A stretch of 46,526 nucleotides of DNA from JALRHH01 sp964590315 (GTDB lineage Bacteria > Patescibacteriota > Saccharimonadia > Saccharimonadales > JALRHH01): assembly GCA_964590315.1 (NCBI GenBank), contig CAZPVS010000006.1, forward strand, positions 1-46,526. The letters run 5' to 3'. The notes under the pieces were generated by a model. That model was not told the DNA's origin. It made no database searches and saw nothing but the letters and a program-made list of their open reading frames with translations. Below, piece by piece: positions 7,253 to 15,138 of the stretch. Each line of letters starts with the position of its first letter. Position 1 is the stretch's first letter. Both the position numbers and the translations under genes were made by a program.

Positions 7253-9625
7253 CTATAGAACAGGTGGCAGATTGATCAGCGCGTCATAGTCACTGGTGTC
7301 ATTTGCTGACAGCCCAGGAGGCGTACTGAACCATGTTAGCGGATTAAAGATAAATACTTCCGCGCTGTTATTAGCTGCGACCGATTCCCCGCTTACTGCT
7401 TGGGCTACCGTACCTTGGCTGCGGTTCAATTCTACACGGCGGGCCATCACTGCCCCGTTCACGGTGAGGCGATTGGTGCTACATTCATTGACCATCATCG
7501 AATGGCTTGGTGTGCCGATACCATTACTACACGTATAGAACACCCCTGCAGTACCATCATTCTTCGGCTGTGCAACAAAGACACCGGCCAATTGCGTTAC
7601 GTTAGGCAACACATGAATATTACCCTTCACTACAAACCACCGCTGCGGTGGTTCTCCGGATCCGGCGGTCCACGGAGCATATGTGATATTTGTATCGATA
7701 GTAAGATCGCCATCGACATAGATGGTCTGCTGTAGACCAGTAATAGTCGATGAAGTAATCAGAGTACTCAGATTCCGTGGGCCCGTGGTGGCTGGCAGAC
7801 TCGGACTTCTTTGACCGAAGTAGTCAGGCACACAAGCAGTCATGGCAGAACCTCCACCATACCCAGACCCCCCATTGTTCGCAAATGTGAGTGCTCTCGG
7901 TAAACTGACTGAAGGGTTCAGGCTAGGATTACGGTTAGCGGAGGTAAATTCTTGTATTGGCTGGAGTGCAAATGCAGCGATCTGGCTACCGGAACCTGCA
8001 TATGAGGAACCTGCACCTTTGTTATAGGCGCTTATGCGGCCAGTCGGTGTGCCAGTACACGACCCACCATTCGTACGGAACTGTGTACCTGCCTGAACAT
8101 CGCCATTAAACACCTTGAAGTATGGTTTTGCCTCCGTGCTGACCGTGCCAATACAACCGCTGACACTTCCGTCAGTCAAACCCCAGGTAACCTGCCATGT
8201 GCCTATGCCGCCACTACTGACTGTAAAGATTGGAGTTCTTGGTGCCGTCCCACTAGCAGGTATGCCCGTTAGCGTAGCACCGTTCAATCCCGTCCCTGAT
8301 ACTGTCCATGTTACTTGTGGGTCAACATAGTTAGTGGGTAACGGTGTCGGCGGGGCATACGAAGTGTTCAGGGCGAAGGACCGCGACTCCGTCCGCTCCA
8401 TAGTTATAGTGAACCCGCTACAACTTGCTGCAGGAGGTGGCGGGGCGTCTGTCACGTTCACGCATCGCATGACACTAAGGCCCGCGGGAGTTGTTACTCC
8501 TGAAGGCACACTAAAAATACGTGTTCTTAGACAATATTGTCCAGTTTCACTAAACCTAATGACTAGAGGACGTCTATCGTTTGGGTAGTCATTGTTGATG
8601 ATGTTTCGCGTGTTAGGCCCCCATGCTCCACCAGGTATATTGCCAAACACATCCTCAATGGCCACACCGAAAGTGCCATTATTTGTAGGTGAGTTAGTCA
8701 CTGCTGCCCAGTTCCTGAATGTAACGTCTTGATTTGTCTGAACCGTAATGTCATTAGGAGACCCGTTGACCGTAGCATTTGGTGTAATCCTTGGTTCTGC
8801 TGGAAGCTGATACGTAAAAACTATCCTCTTCTGTAGTGTGTTGAGTTCCTCCCCGTTTGTTGCATATATATTGACGTGTCGTGGATTCACCCAATCAAGA
8901 GTCATCTTTCCTTCTTGACTGTCACTACCTATGATCCATGTACCTCCAGTTTGATCAAGAATTGTAGGATTTGTAAACCTATATGCAGTCGCCTCGGAAG
9001 CAAGACATGAAAGCACCCAGCTTTGATTATTGTCAGAATCTGGTCTGTTAGTACCATTCACTGGACAACCGGTTCTGATACCTGCAGCCCCCGGTCCGTT
9101 AGGAAAGCAATTCAAAGCAGTATTATCGCCATCTCTAAAAGCATATGACGGATGCAGTCCGGCTGCCCCAGACCAGGGTCGGCAAAGATTCCCTTTCCCG
9201 CTAGCCATGTCCGTTCCTGAGTCGGTACCGGTAAATCTCGTTCTCTGTACTTCAAGTGTACGCGCAGTTCCACCCCTTGCCTCAGCTGTCCCATTATTGC
9301 GATAAATAATTGAGTTGTACCTATACTGATCAAATGTTTGACTATCAGCAGCACTCACTGGAGTTTTCTTGTATGACTCTACCGTGAACCTAAAGTTATC
9401 TGAATATCGGATGAGCTTACCAGTGCTATCCTCTATCCGAACAAAAACGACAATGTTAACATTGCCTCCGGCAGTCCCCAGACATGTGTCATTTCCACTA
9501 TAGGCACTTGCCTTACCTGGCGAAAAAAGTAACACAAGGAAAAATAGTGATATAACAGCCCAAATAAATAGAGTTAGATTTCTTAACAGGGGTGAATTTC
9601 TTACGGCTAAACTCATGTTAAACAT
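7253..9625 (-). CDS. Large secreted surface protein, possibly pilus-associated
   Basis: About 790 residues. The start is placed at ATG 9625, preceded by AAGGAG with a 7-nt spacer; the longer in-frame reading from 9661 lacks this. The N-terminus has a signal-anchor helix ending at LLFSPGKASA with an AxA-type cleavage site, then a Ser/Thr/Asn/Gly-rich exported chain with Ig-like stretches (VTWTVSGTG, IGTWQVTWGLTDGS) and scattered cysteines. The C-terminal quarter (TIYVDGDLTIDTNITY, then WFVVKGNIHVLPNVTQL and RLTVNGAVMARRVEL) resembles repeat-type segments of pilus-associated or polymer-forming surface proteins; this is from memory of motif style only. The start overlaps the stop of the SurA-like gene by 8 nt, so the two are coupled. 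It lies directly upstream of the pilus operon. Confidence 0.8.
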   Translation of the reverse strand: MFNMSLAVRNSPLLRNLTLFIWAVISLFFLVLLFSPGKASAYSGNDTCLGTAGGNVNIVVFVRIEDSTGKLIRYSDNFRFTVESYKKTPVSAADSQTFDQYRYNSIIYRNNGTAEARGGTARTLEVQRTRFTGTDSGTDMASGKGNLCRPWSGAAGLHPSYAFRDGDNTALNCFPNGPGAAGIRTGCPVNGTNRPDSDNNQSWVLSCLASEATAYRFTNPTILDQTGGTWIIGSDSQEGKMTLDWVNPRHVNIYATNGEELNTLQKRIVFTYQLPAEPRITPNATVNGSPNDITVQTNQDVTFRNWAAVTNSPTNNGTFGVAIEDVFGNIPGGAWGPNTRNIINNDYPNDRRPLVIRFSETGQYCLRTRIFSVPSGVTTPAGLSVMRCVNVTDAPPPPAASCSGFTITMERTESRSFALNTSYAPPTPLPTNYVDPQVTWTVSGTGLNGATLTGIPASGTAPRTPIFTVSSGGIGTWQVTWGLTDGSVSGCIGTVSTEAKPYFKVFNGDVQAGTQFRTNGGSCTGTPTGRISAYNKGAGSSYAGSGSQIAAFALQPIQEFTSANRNPSLNPSVSLPRALTFANNGGSGYGGGSAMTACVPDYFGQRSPSLPATTGPRNLSTLITSSTITGLQQTIYVDGDLTIDTNITYAPWTAGSGEPPQRWFVVKGNIHVLPNVTQLAGVFVAQPKNDGTAGVFYTCSNGIGTPSHSMMVNECSTNRLTVNGAVMARRVELNRSQGTVAQAVSGESVAANNSAEVFIFNPLTWFSTPPGLSANDTSDYDALINLPPVL

Positions 9626-10652
9626 CTGAATACTCCTTGACCAACTTCTCAAAACGCTCAATAATGTCCGGTTGTTTATCCGACTTGCGCACTACATTAA
9701 TCATCTGCCAGCCAACCAAGGTCCCCTCCCCACGGACAAGATCTGGCATATTTAAGCCATAATCTGTTGGTGGATATGAAAATACTACATCAGAAACTAT
9801 GTACATTTTCCTATCTTGAGCCGCCCGCTTGACCTGCTCGAAGAGCATATCCCTAACTTCAGATTCCCCAGATATGCTGACCTCTTTCTTCTCTTCGGTA
9901 ATAAACGCTCTACGAGACGCATTAGCATATTGTCCGTTAACTAATCGTTTATCCGCCTCAATCTCTTTAATAATATTGGATGAGCTTTCATTATTAGACT
10001 CCAGCATGGTTTTATACTTCTGGAGAGCTATTTCTGCATATTTCATGTCATCACGAATAGCTGCTTCATTACCTATGAGGTTCTTATCACCGAAATCATC
10101 CCTCACAAATCCTACGATATACCGAGAGAATGGAATATCTATAATAATGGATTCATACCCACCAGATGCCGAAAATGCCACAGCAGGATCTATCACACGA
10201 GCTATTGAAACCTCTTTTTGATACTGATTCGGTTTTGAGCGTTCGTTAATATTAAACTCCAGGTATGCGGCACTCGTTACAATATCATCTTGCAACGAGT
10301 ATCTCACTCCAAGCTCGTCTGCAGCGGCACGGCTCGCCAAGCTCTTAGCAAGAGCGGCACGGGCTTCTTTTTTGCCAACCCCCAACTCACGAGCTTGCGC
10401 GAGCAGCTGATTATATTCCTGTTTATTATACGAATAATTCCCGACGCGAAGTGCTGGTTTAGTGACGCTGTAAATTATACCAATTAACAGGAGTAGGGCG
10501 ACAACTGCCAGAATAATCAGTAGAGGTTTCTTGTGCTTTCTAATTCTAGAAAGAAGTTTACGTTCCTTCTCAATAGTTACCACAGTACTTCCTGGTACCG
10601 AAGGAGTCGGAGTAACTCCCTTAGAGCGTTTCTTGAAATTTGGAACCCTCAT
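9618..10652 (-). CDS. Membrane-anchored SurA-N-like protein
   Basis: About 344 residues. ATG 10652 is chosen over the preceding in-frame TTG at 10655. It has a basic cytoplasmic tail (about 1-45), one membrane helix (about 46-66), then LRVGNYSYNKQEYNQLLAQA and repeated Ala/Leu helices, which match the N-terminal chaperone domain of SurA/PrsA-type foldases (strand, then YxxxEYxxLLxxA). No parvulin rotamase signature is visible, so it would be a holdase rather than an isomerase. Translation is coupled to the secreted 790-aa protein, which suggests that protein as its client. Function is inferred from fold resemblance and context. Confidence 0.7.
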   Translation of the reverse strand: MRVPNFKKRSKGVTPTPSVPGSTVVTIEKERKLLSRIRKHKKPLLIILAVVALLLLIGIIYSVTKPALRVGNYSYNKQEYNQLLAQARELGVGKKEARAALAKSLASRAAADELGVRYSLQDDIVTSAAYLEFNINERSKPNQYQKEVSIARVIDPAVAFSASGGYESIIIDIPFSRYIVGFVRDDFGDKNLIGNEAAIRDDMKYAEIALQKYKTMLESNNESSSNIIKEIEADKRLVNGQYANASRRAFITEEKKEVSISGESEVRDMLFEQVKRAAQDRKMYIVSDVVFSYPPTDYGLNMPDLVRGEGTLVGWQMINVVRKSDKQPDIIERFEKLVKEYSDV

Positions 10653-10655
10653 CAA

Positions 10656-10990
10656 TCACCCACTAACAATGTAAATACTATTGTGTTCAATTAAATCACA
10701 CCAGGCATAAGCATTACAATAAGTTTACGTACTGATGCGTCAGAGAACACACTACAAGCTGTAACCCGAGAGCTTCCTCTGTTATAATGAACCGTAATGA
10801 GCGTATCAATTGGCATGAACAAGACGCAACCATACCATTCAAAATCACTTTTCCCATGCCCCCATTAGATAAAAGAACCCGAGGATATACTCCTCAATAC
10901 ATAAAAGAACTGCAAAAAGAAGAGGGTGGCAAGTGGTAGCGCATACCCCACCCCCTAACTCACTATATTTCAAAATCCGAGAATAATTAG
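10656..10990 (+). other. Intergenic stretch with a possible small gene
   Basis: 335 nt between the divergently placed SurA-like gene and the downstream end of the heat-shock operon. The only coding-like content is the 50-codon reading frame at 10787-10939. A perfect TATAAT occurs at 10783-10788. No terminator hairpin was found after the PH-like gene. Confidence 0.5.
10787..10939 (+). CDS. Possible small protein (50 aa, unknown)
   Basis: ATG at 10787, TAG at 10937. The peptide begins MNRNERINWHEQDATIPFKI and ends KELQKEEGGKW; it is charged, low in Cys and looks protein-like in composition. Against it, there is no Shine-Dalgarno sequence, and a TATAAT hexamer overlaps the ATG, which would place transcription initiation inside the frame. 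It is the only plus-strand candidate in a minus-strand region. Confidence 0.35.
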   Translation: MNRNERINWHEQDATIPFKITFPMPPLDKRTRGYTPQYIKELQKEEGGKW

Positions 10991-11494
10991 TTAGGTAGCT
11001 CTGTTAGTTAAATCGTCCAGATTATCAGGGTCGCGGCCTGCATCAGCTAACATATCGCGCCGCTTTTCCGTCTGTATCCAATGAGGTATGTCTACAACTC
11101 CCGCATCCTCAAGCAGCAGCCCTTCAATAACCTCTTTCGCCTCAACCGCTGCTTTCTTGTTTAGACCTTTTATATTTAGTTCGTGAGCGGTATTTTTTCC
11201 AATAATACGTAGGCCGCCAAAGACAGGCGTATTTACATATACCACTCGCCCAATATCCTTTACTGGCATAGTCTCCACATACGAAACCAAGAACTCATTA
11301 CGAATCACGGATATAGTCTTTTCCTGGATAACTAACTCGTCAGGAAAAATATCTGCTATCCAATGAGCTTTAACTCTGAGCAGTTCACGGTTACGGTTCT
11401 TGGTTGAAGGCAAACTGCGAGATTCAACCCTGCCATTCTGTATCTGTGCAGGGTACGGCATATTGCGGCCTGTTTGAATAACACCGTTTGCCAT
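10991..11494 (-). CDS. PH-like domain protein of the heat-shock operon
   Basis: A 167-residue soluble protein. Residues of about 40-125 (KAHWIADIFPDELVIQEKTI, then IGRVVYVNTPVFGGLRIIGK and a final helix KKAAVEAKEVIEGLL) have the alternating strand pattern and closing helix of bacterial PH-like (bPH) domains. The fold call is by eye. It starts 11 nt after the clp stop with GGGAGGT four nt before the ATG, so it is the third gene of the hsp20-clp operon and would be induced with it. Its role is unknown; an adaptor or membrane-sensing part for the ATPase would fit the position. Confidence 0.75.
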   Translation of the reverse strand: MANGVIQTGRNMPYPAQIQNGRVESRSLPSTKNRNRELLRVKAHWIADIFPDELVIQEKTISVIRNEFLVSYVETMPVKDIGRVVYVNTPVFGGLRIIGKNTAHELNIKGLNKKAAVEAKEVIEGLLLEDAGVVDIPHWIQTEKRRDMLADAGRDPDNLDDLTNRAT

Positions 11495-11505
11495 AACAAC
11501 CTCCC

Positions 11506-14217
11506 TTACTTACCTTTTACTGCTTTCTTTTCCTTTGAAGATTTAGTAAGCTTCAGACTCACACCGTCTTTGCTATCGTAAGTAAACGTGACAGTTGAGC
11601 CTTTGCTAACCTTACCGCCCAGTATTTCAGTAGCCAGCTTGTTCTCCACATCGGTCTTAATGCGCCGTTTCAGCTCACGAGCGCCGTATTCAGGCAGGTA
11701 GCCGACGTCTGCCAGGTAATCAACCAGCGATGCATCAAATGAAAGTTCAATACCTTGGCCGCGAGCAGTCCTTTTAACTCGTTCAAGCTGTAGTTCAACT
11801 ATCAACTTAATCTGCTCTTTGGTCAGCGAGTGGAAGACAATAACTTCGTCAATGCGGTTCAGGAACTCCGGCCTGAAATGACCGCGTAATACACCCATTA
11901 GGTCTTCTCTTAACTTGTCGTAGGACTTGATGTTTTTGCCATCTTTAAGGTTGTTCTGAATCAGGTCTGAGCCAAGGTTAGAAGTTGCAATAATCAGCGT
12001 ATTAGTAAAGTCTACGACTCGTCCCTTACCGTCAGTCAAACGGCCGTCATCAAAGACCTGCAATAACACGTTGTAGACATCAGGGTGAGCTTTCTCAATC
12101 TCGTCTAATAGCAGCACACTGTAAGGACGACGGCGGACCCGTTCTGTTAATTGGCCGCCTTCGTCGTAGCCAACGTAACCAGGAGGCGAACCAATCAGCC
12201 GTGCCACGCTATGACGCTCCATATACTCGCTCATATCAATGCGCGTTACCGCGTCTTCATCACCAAAGACTACCCACGCGAGAGCTTTTGCCAACTCGGT
12301 CTTACCGACACCTGTCGGGCCAAGGAACAGAAACGTCGCAATCGGCTTACTGCCTTCGCTCAAACCAGCACGGTTAAGCCGTACCGCATTAGAAACGGCA
12401 GTGATTGCTTCTTCTTGGCCGATAACCCGTTCGTGGAGGCGCTCTTCCATCTTCAGCAATTTTTCTTTTTCCTCCTGCGTCAATTCACTAACGGGGATAC
12501 CCGTTATATTAGCCACGATCTGGGCAACGTGTTCAGCTAATACTTCACGCGAGGTAACACCTTTCTTCTTCCGCCAATCCTGGGTCAGCTTGTCTTTTTC
12601 AGACGACTTGTCTTTGATTTGCTGCTCAAGGTTCTTGGCTTCTTCAAACTGCTTGTGAGTGCTAGCGTATTCTTGCTCGCGCTCCAATTTAGCAATCTCG
12701 GCCTCTTTTTCCTTAATATCTTGCGAGTAAGTATCTGCTCCAATGCGGACGCGCGAAGCGGCCTGGTCAATCAGGTCAATCGCTTTATCTGGCAGGAACC
12801 TATTGCTTACATAACGATCAGACAGTTCGCTAGCTGCCACTATCGCTTCATCACTGATTTTAATTTTATGATGAGCCTCGTACTTGTCCCGTAAACCGCG
12901 CAGAATTTCTATAGTCTGTTCAACTGTCGGTTCGGGTACGAAGACTGGCTGGAATCGCCGCTCCAGCGCCGCGTCTTTCTCGATATACTTCTGGTACTCG
13001 TTTAAGGTGGTAGCACCGATAAGATGCAGCTCACCCCGCGCCAGAGCTGGCTTTAGGACGTTGGAAACATCTAAGCCACCCTCGCCGCCGCCCTGACCAG
13101 CACCTACAATGGTATGTAGTTCATCTACAAAGACTATCAGCTCGTCTTTATGCTCCACAATTTCATCAACCACGGCTTTGATCCGCTCTTCAAACTCACC
13201 GCGGTACTTACTGCCTGCCACCATAGCGTTAAGGTTCACCTCAACGACTCGTTTGTCTTTCAATACTTCAGGCACTTTGCCGTTATAGATACGCTGCGCC
13301 AACCCCTCAACAATCGCCGTCTTACCAACTCCCGGCTCACCAATAAGGACCGGATTATTTTTGGTACGACGAGCTAATATCTCTATGGTGGTTTCAATTT
13401 CTTTAGCGCGACCAATAACCGGGTCTAGTTTGCCGTTACGGGCCAGTTCACTAAGGTCACGCGAGTATTTATCAAGCTGCGGCGTGGTGGATTTGCTCTC
13501 AACACGGCCTTCTTTAGCGCCCTTGCCAACAACCTTAACCGTTTTTTGGCGCAACGCTTGAGAAGTGAGGCCGTATTTGCGCAAAACGTCACCAGCCATA
13601 CCTTCATCTTCTTCAGCTAGAGCAATCAATAAATGTTCAGGCCCTATGTAGCCGTGACCTAATTCACGGGCAGTCTGAAAGGCATTTTCTAGTACCGACT
13701 TAATACGTGGGCTAACAGTAACTTCCACTTGCCCCTCATCAGGCTCTTTCTCGGTTCCTTTTGGTGCATTAGCTTCAATGTAGCCTTTCAAATCCTCTTT
13801 GGTTAGCTTGAACTGCTTTAGCACTTCGGCAGTTACGTCGCTATCGGCTAGTGCATACAGCAGGTGCTCCGTATCAACCTCACGTCGCCCAAACTTAACC
13901 GTAGTCTCGGCGGCTTGTTGGATAATTTCCTTAGCGTGGTCACTTAGTAAGTCTTCTAAGTTAGTAGCCTCTCTATCACGAGGTAACGGGTAACCCATAT
14001 CCGAGCTAAAGTTCCCAAAGTCACTAGGGAGATCATCAAACATATTGAATGGACTGCCGCCAAATAACGAGTCAAATGGAGAAGCAGTATCACGGCTGCG
14101 CAGGCGGGCATAATCCTGATTACACAGCTCAGCCACTTCCCGACGCCCATTGCGAGTAATTACCACAGTATGAGTGGCTGGGCGTTGTTTACAAATATCA
14201 CACAATCCCTTAGCCAT
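11506..14217 (-). CDS. Clp/Hsp100 AAA+ ATPase with N-terminal zinc-finger-like motif
   Basis: A 903-residue Hsp100 protein. Order: McsA/ClpE-like finger (C6-x2-C9 ... C32; the fourth ligand position is Asp35), linker, two Clp_N repeats (about 88-220), AAA-1 (Walker A GEPGVGKT 293-300, Walker B IVFVDELH), a short UVR-type coiled middle region (about 503-545), AAA-2 (Walker A GPTGVGKT 633-640, Walker B VLLLDEIE 701-708) and a C-terminal D2-small domain ending in a Lys-rich tail. The front resembles ClpC/ClpE. In AAA-2 the segment TSNLGSDLIQ is ClpB-like, and the following loop has no (V/I/L)G(F/L) tripeptide for ClpP docking. It probably unfolds or disaggregates proteins. It is the second gene after hsp20, under CIRCE control. 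It would usually be annotated clpC. Confidence 0.93.
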   Translation of the reverse strand: MAKGLCDICKQRPATHTVVITRNGRREVAELCNQDYARLRSRDTASPFDSLFGGSPFNMFDDLPSDFGNFSSDMGYPLPRDREATNLEDLLSDHAKEIIQQAAETTVKFGRREVDTEHLLYALADSDVTAEVLKQFKLTKEDLKGYIEANAPKGTEKEPDEGQVEVTVSPRIKSVLENAFQTARELGHGYIGPEHLLIALAEEDEGMAGDVLRKYGLTSQALRQKTVKVVGKGAKEGRVESKSTTPQLDKYSRDLSELARNGKLDPVIGRAKEIETTIEILARRTKNNPVLIGEPGVGKTAIVEGLAQRIYNGKVPEVLKDKRVVEVNLNAMVAGSKYRGEFEERIKAVVDEIVEHKDELIVFVDELHTIVGAGQGGGEGGLDVSNVLKPALARGELHLIGATTLNEYQKYIEKDAALERRFQPVFVPEPTVEQTIEILRGLRDKYEAHHKIKISDEAIVAASELSDRYVSNRFLPDKAIDLIDQAASRVRIGADTYSQDIKEKEAEIAKLEREQEYASTHKQFEEAKNLEQQIKDKSSEKDKLTQDWRKKKGVTSREVLAEHVAQIVANITGIPVSELTQEEKEKLLKMEERLHERVIGQEEAITAVSNAVRLNRAGLSEGSKPIATFLFLGPTGVGKTELAKALAWVVFGDEDAVTRIDMSEYMERHSVARLIGSPPGYVGYDEGGQLTERVRRRPYSVLLLDEIEKAHPDVYNVLLQVFDDGRLTDGKGRVVDFTNTLIIATSNLGSDLIQNNLKDGKNIKSYDKLREDLMGVLRGHFRPEFLNRIDEVIVFHSLTKEQIKLIVELQLERVKRTARGQGIELSFDASLVDYLADVGYLPEYGARELKRRIKTDVENKLATEILGGKVSKGSTVTFTYDSKDGVSLKLTKSSKEKKAVKGK

Positions 14218-14327
14218 ATGTATTCCTCCTTACTTTTACTATACTCCTGGTAAAAAGATTTTAATATAGTTAGTGAGTTCCCGATCCTCGACACCAGCAC
14301 TGTGACTAATGCCGAGTTGTCAGAAAC

Positions 14328-14828
14328 TTACTTGGTTTCCGATTTAGTATTGGTTAGCGAAGCTAATTTCGCCTTACCTTTGCTGTTACCAGCTTTGATT
14401 TGGATGCGCTTGGCTTCTGGTCGGTTAACGGGAACTGTAACCTTAAGCAAGCCTTTGTCCAGTTCGGCTGAAATATTATCAGCGTCAGCACCTTCTGGCA
14501 GAACTACCCGACGAGCGAAGCTTGCGTTTCTTTCACGGACTAGATAGCTTTTCTTGCCCTCTTTTTCCTCTTGTTTTTCAGACGTCTCGCCCTTAATTTC
14601 CAAGATACCGTTGCGTACATTGAGCTCAATATCATCGGTGTCAAAACCAGGGGCTTGCATTTCAACAACCATATGGCTGTCGTCTGTGCTGTAAATGTCA
14701 ACGGACGGAAGGTTAAAGTTGCTGCTAGGCATTCCAGCGGTTCGCCAGAAATTATCAAATAGTTTGTCGATTTCTTCAAAAGTTGACAAACCAAGCGTAT
14801 CGTTTGGACGACGAATTAAATCAAACAT
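14328..14828 (-). CDS. hsp20: Small heat-shock protein, Hsp20/alpha-crystallin family
   Basis: 166 residues with an alpha-crystallin domain at about 40-145 (SVDIYSTDDSHMVVEMQAPG, GILEIKGE, the conserved loop LPEGADADNISAELDKGLLK, and VTVPV). The final IQIK takes the place of the C-terminal I-x-I/V anchor. It is an ATP-independent holdase that hands unfolded clients to an Hsp100 disaggregase, encoded next in the operon. ATG 14828 has a strong AAAGGAGG six nt upstream, but most of that sequence is complementary to a segment of the leader. Expression is expected to be repressed by HrcA at the CIRCE element. Confidence 0.95.
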   Translation of the reverse strand: MFDLIRRPNDTLGLSTFEEIDKLFDNFWRTAGMPSSNFNLPSVDIYSTDDSHMVVEMQAPGFDTDDIELNVRNGILEIKGETSEKQEEKEGKKSYLVRERNASFARRVVLPEGADADNISAELDKGLLKVTVPVNRPEAKRIQIKAGNSKGKAKLASLTNTKSETK

Positions 14829-15046
14829 AGCTTTCCTCCTTTCCCCGTCGCTGCCGCGATGAGCCGAAAGGTTTGCTACTTAGGAGTGACGCTGCCATAG
14901 GTATTCGGCCATTTATTGCGTCTCCTAACTCCGTCTGGCAAGCCTCAAGCACCACGCGGAGAAACGGTCATAACTTAGGTTTTAAAAGACACTGGTGCCG
15001 CATTTCTGCGGAGTGATTGCCTGCCTTAGAGGCTTAAACAACCACT
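14829..15046 (-). promoter_or_regulatory. Long structured 5' leader of the hsp20-clp operon, candidate RNA thermometer
   Basis: From the predicted start site (about 15046) to the hsp20 ATG there are roughly 218 nt without a gene. Minus-strand pairing seen by eye: a stem CCGCA/TGCGG closed by a GAAA tetraloop (14998-15011); a long-range pair AAGCCTC/GAGGCTT (15029-15035 with 14940-14946); a stem GACGC/GCGTC extended by AGGA/TCCT (14882-14926); and, next to the start codon, CCTTTC (14866-14871) pairing with GAAAGG (14838-14843), with an inner TCGC/GCGA stem (14848-14859). The last hairpin buries AAAGG of the Shine-Dalgarno sequence AAAGGAGG. This resembles the logic of sHSP RNA thermometers but matches no family I know. 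Confidence 0.5.
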
Positions 15047-15052
15047 AATTTT

Positions 15053-15081
15053 TATATAGCAAACTAGCACTCTGCTGTCAA
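15053..15081 (-). promoter_or_regulatory. Sigma-70 type promoter of the hsp20-clp operon
   Basis: On the minus strand TTGACA (15076-15081) and TATATA (15053-15058) are separated by exactly 17 nt. The -35 hexamer falls in the loop of the CIRCE operator, so bound HrcA would block it. Confidence 0.85.
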
Positions 15082-15096
15082 GAGTGCTAGTTTGCT
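15058..15096. promoter_or_regulatory. CIRCE operator (HrcA binding site)
   Basis: A perfect inverted repeat with 15-nt arms and a 9-nt spacer. The core CTAGCACTC-N9-GAGTGCTAG (15064-15090) differs from the consensus TTAGCACTC-N9-GAGTGCTAA only at the outermost base of each arm, and the arms extend by six more matched bases on each side. It lies between the hsp20 operon (minus) and ychF (plus), and overlaps the hsp20 promoter. Confidence 0.95.
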
Positions 15097-15138
15097 TCGA
15101 TATGGTATGCTTTACTGTATGAAAAATAGAGTCATGTT

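Noticed and set aside
9626..9661. Start of the 790-aa surface protein at 9661
   Set aside because: The start at 9625 has AAGGAG with a 7-nt spacer and gives a normal signal anchor; the longer form overlaps the upstream gene by 44 nt.
14850..14875. GATGA-GCC-GAAA on the plus strand, resembling a hammerhead ribozyme core
   Set aside because: The 5' CU of CUGAUGA is missing, stem II would have almost no pairs, and no matching cleavage site or stem III is present.
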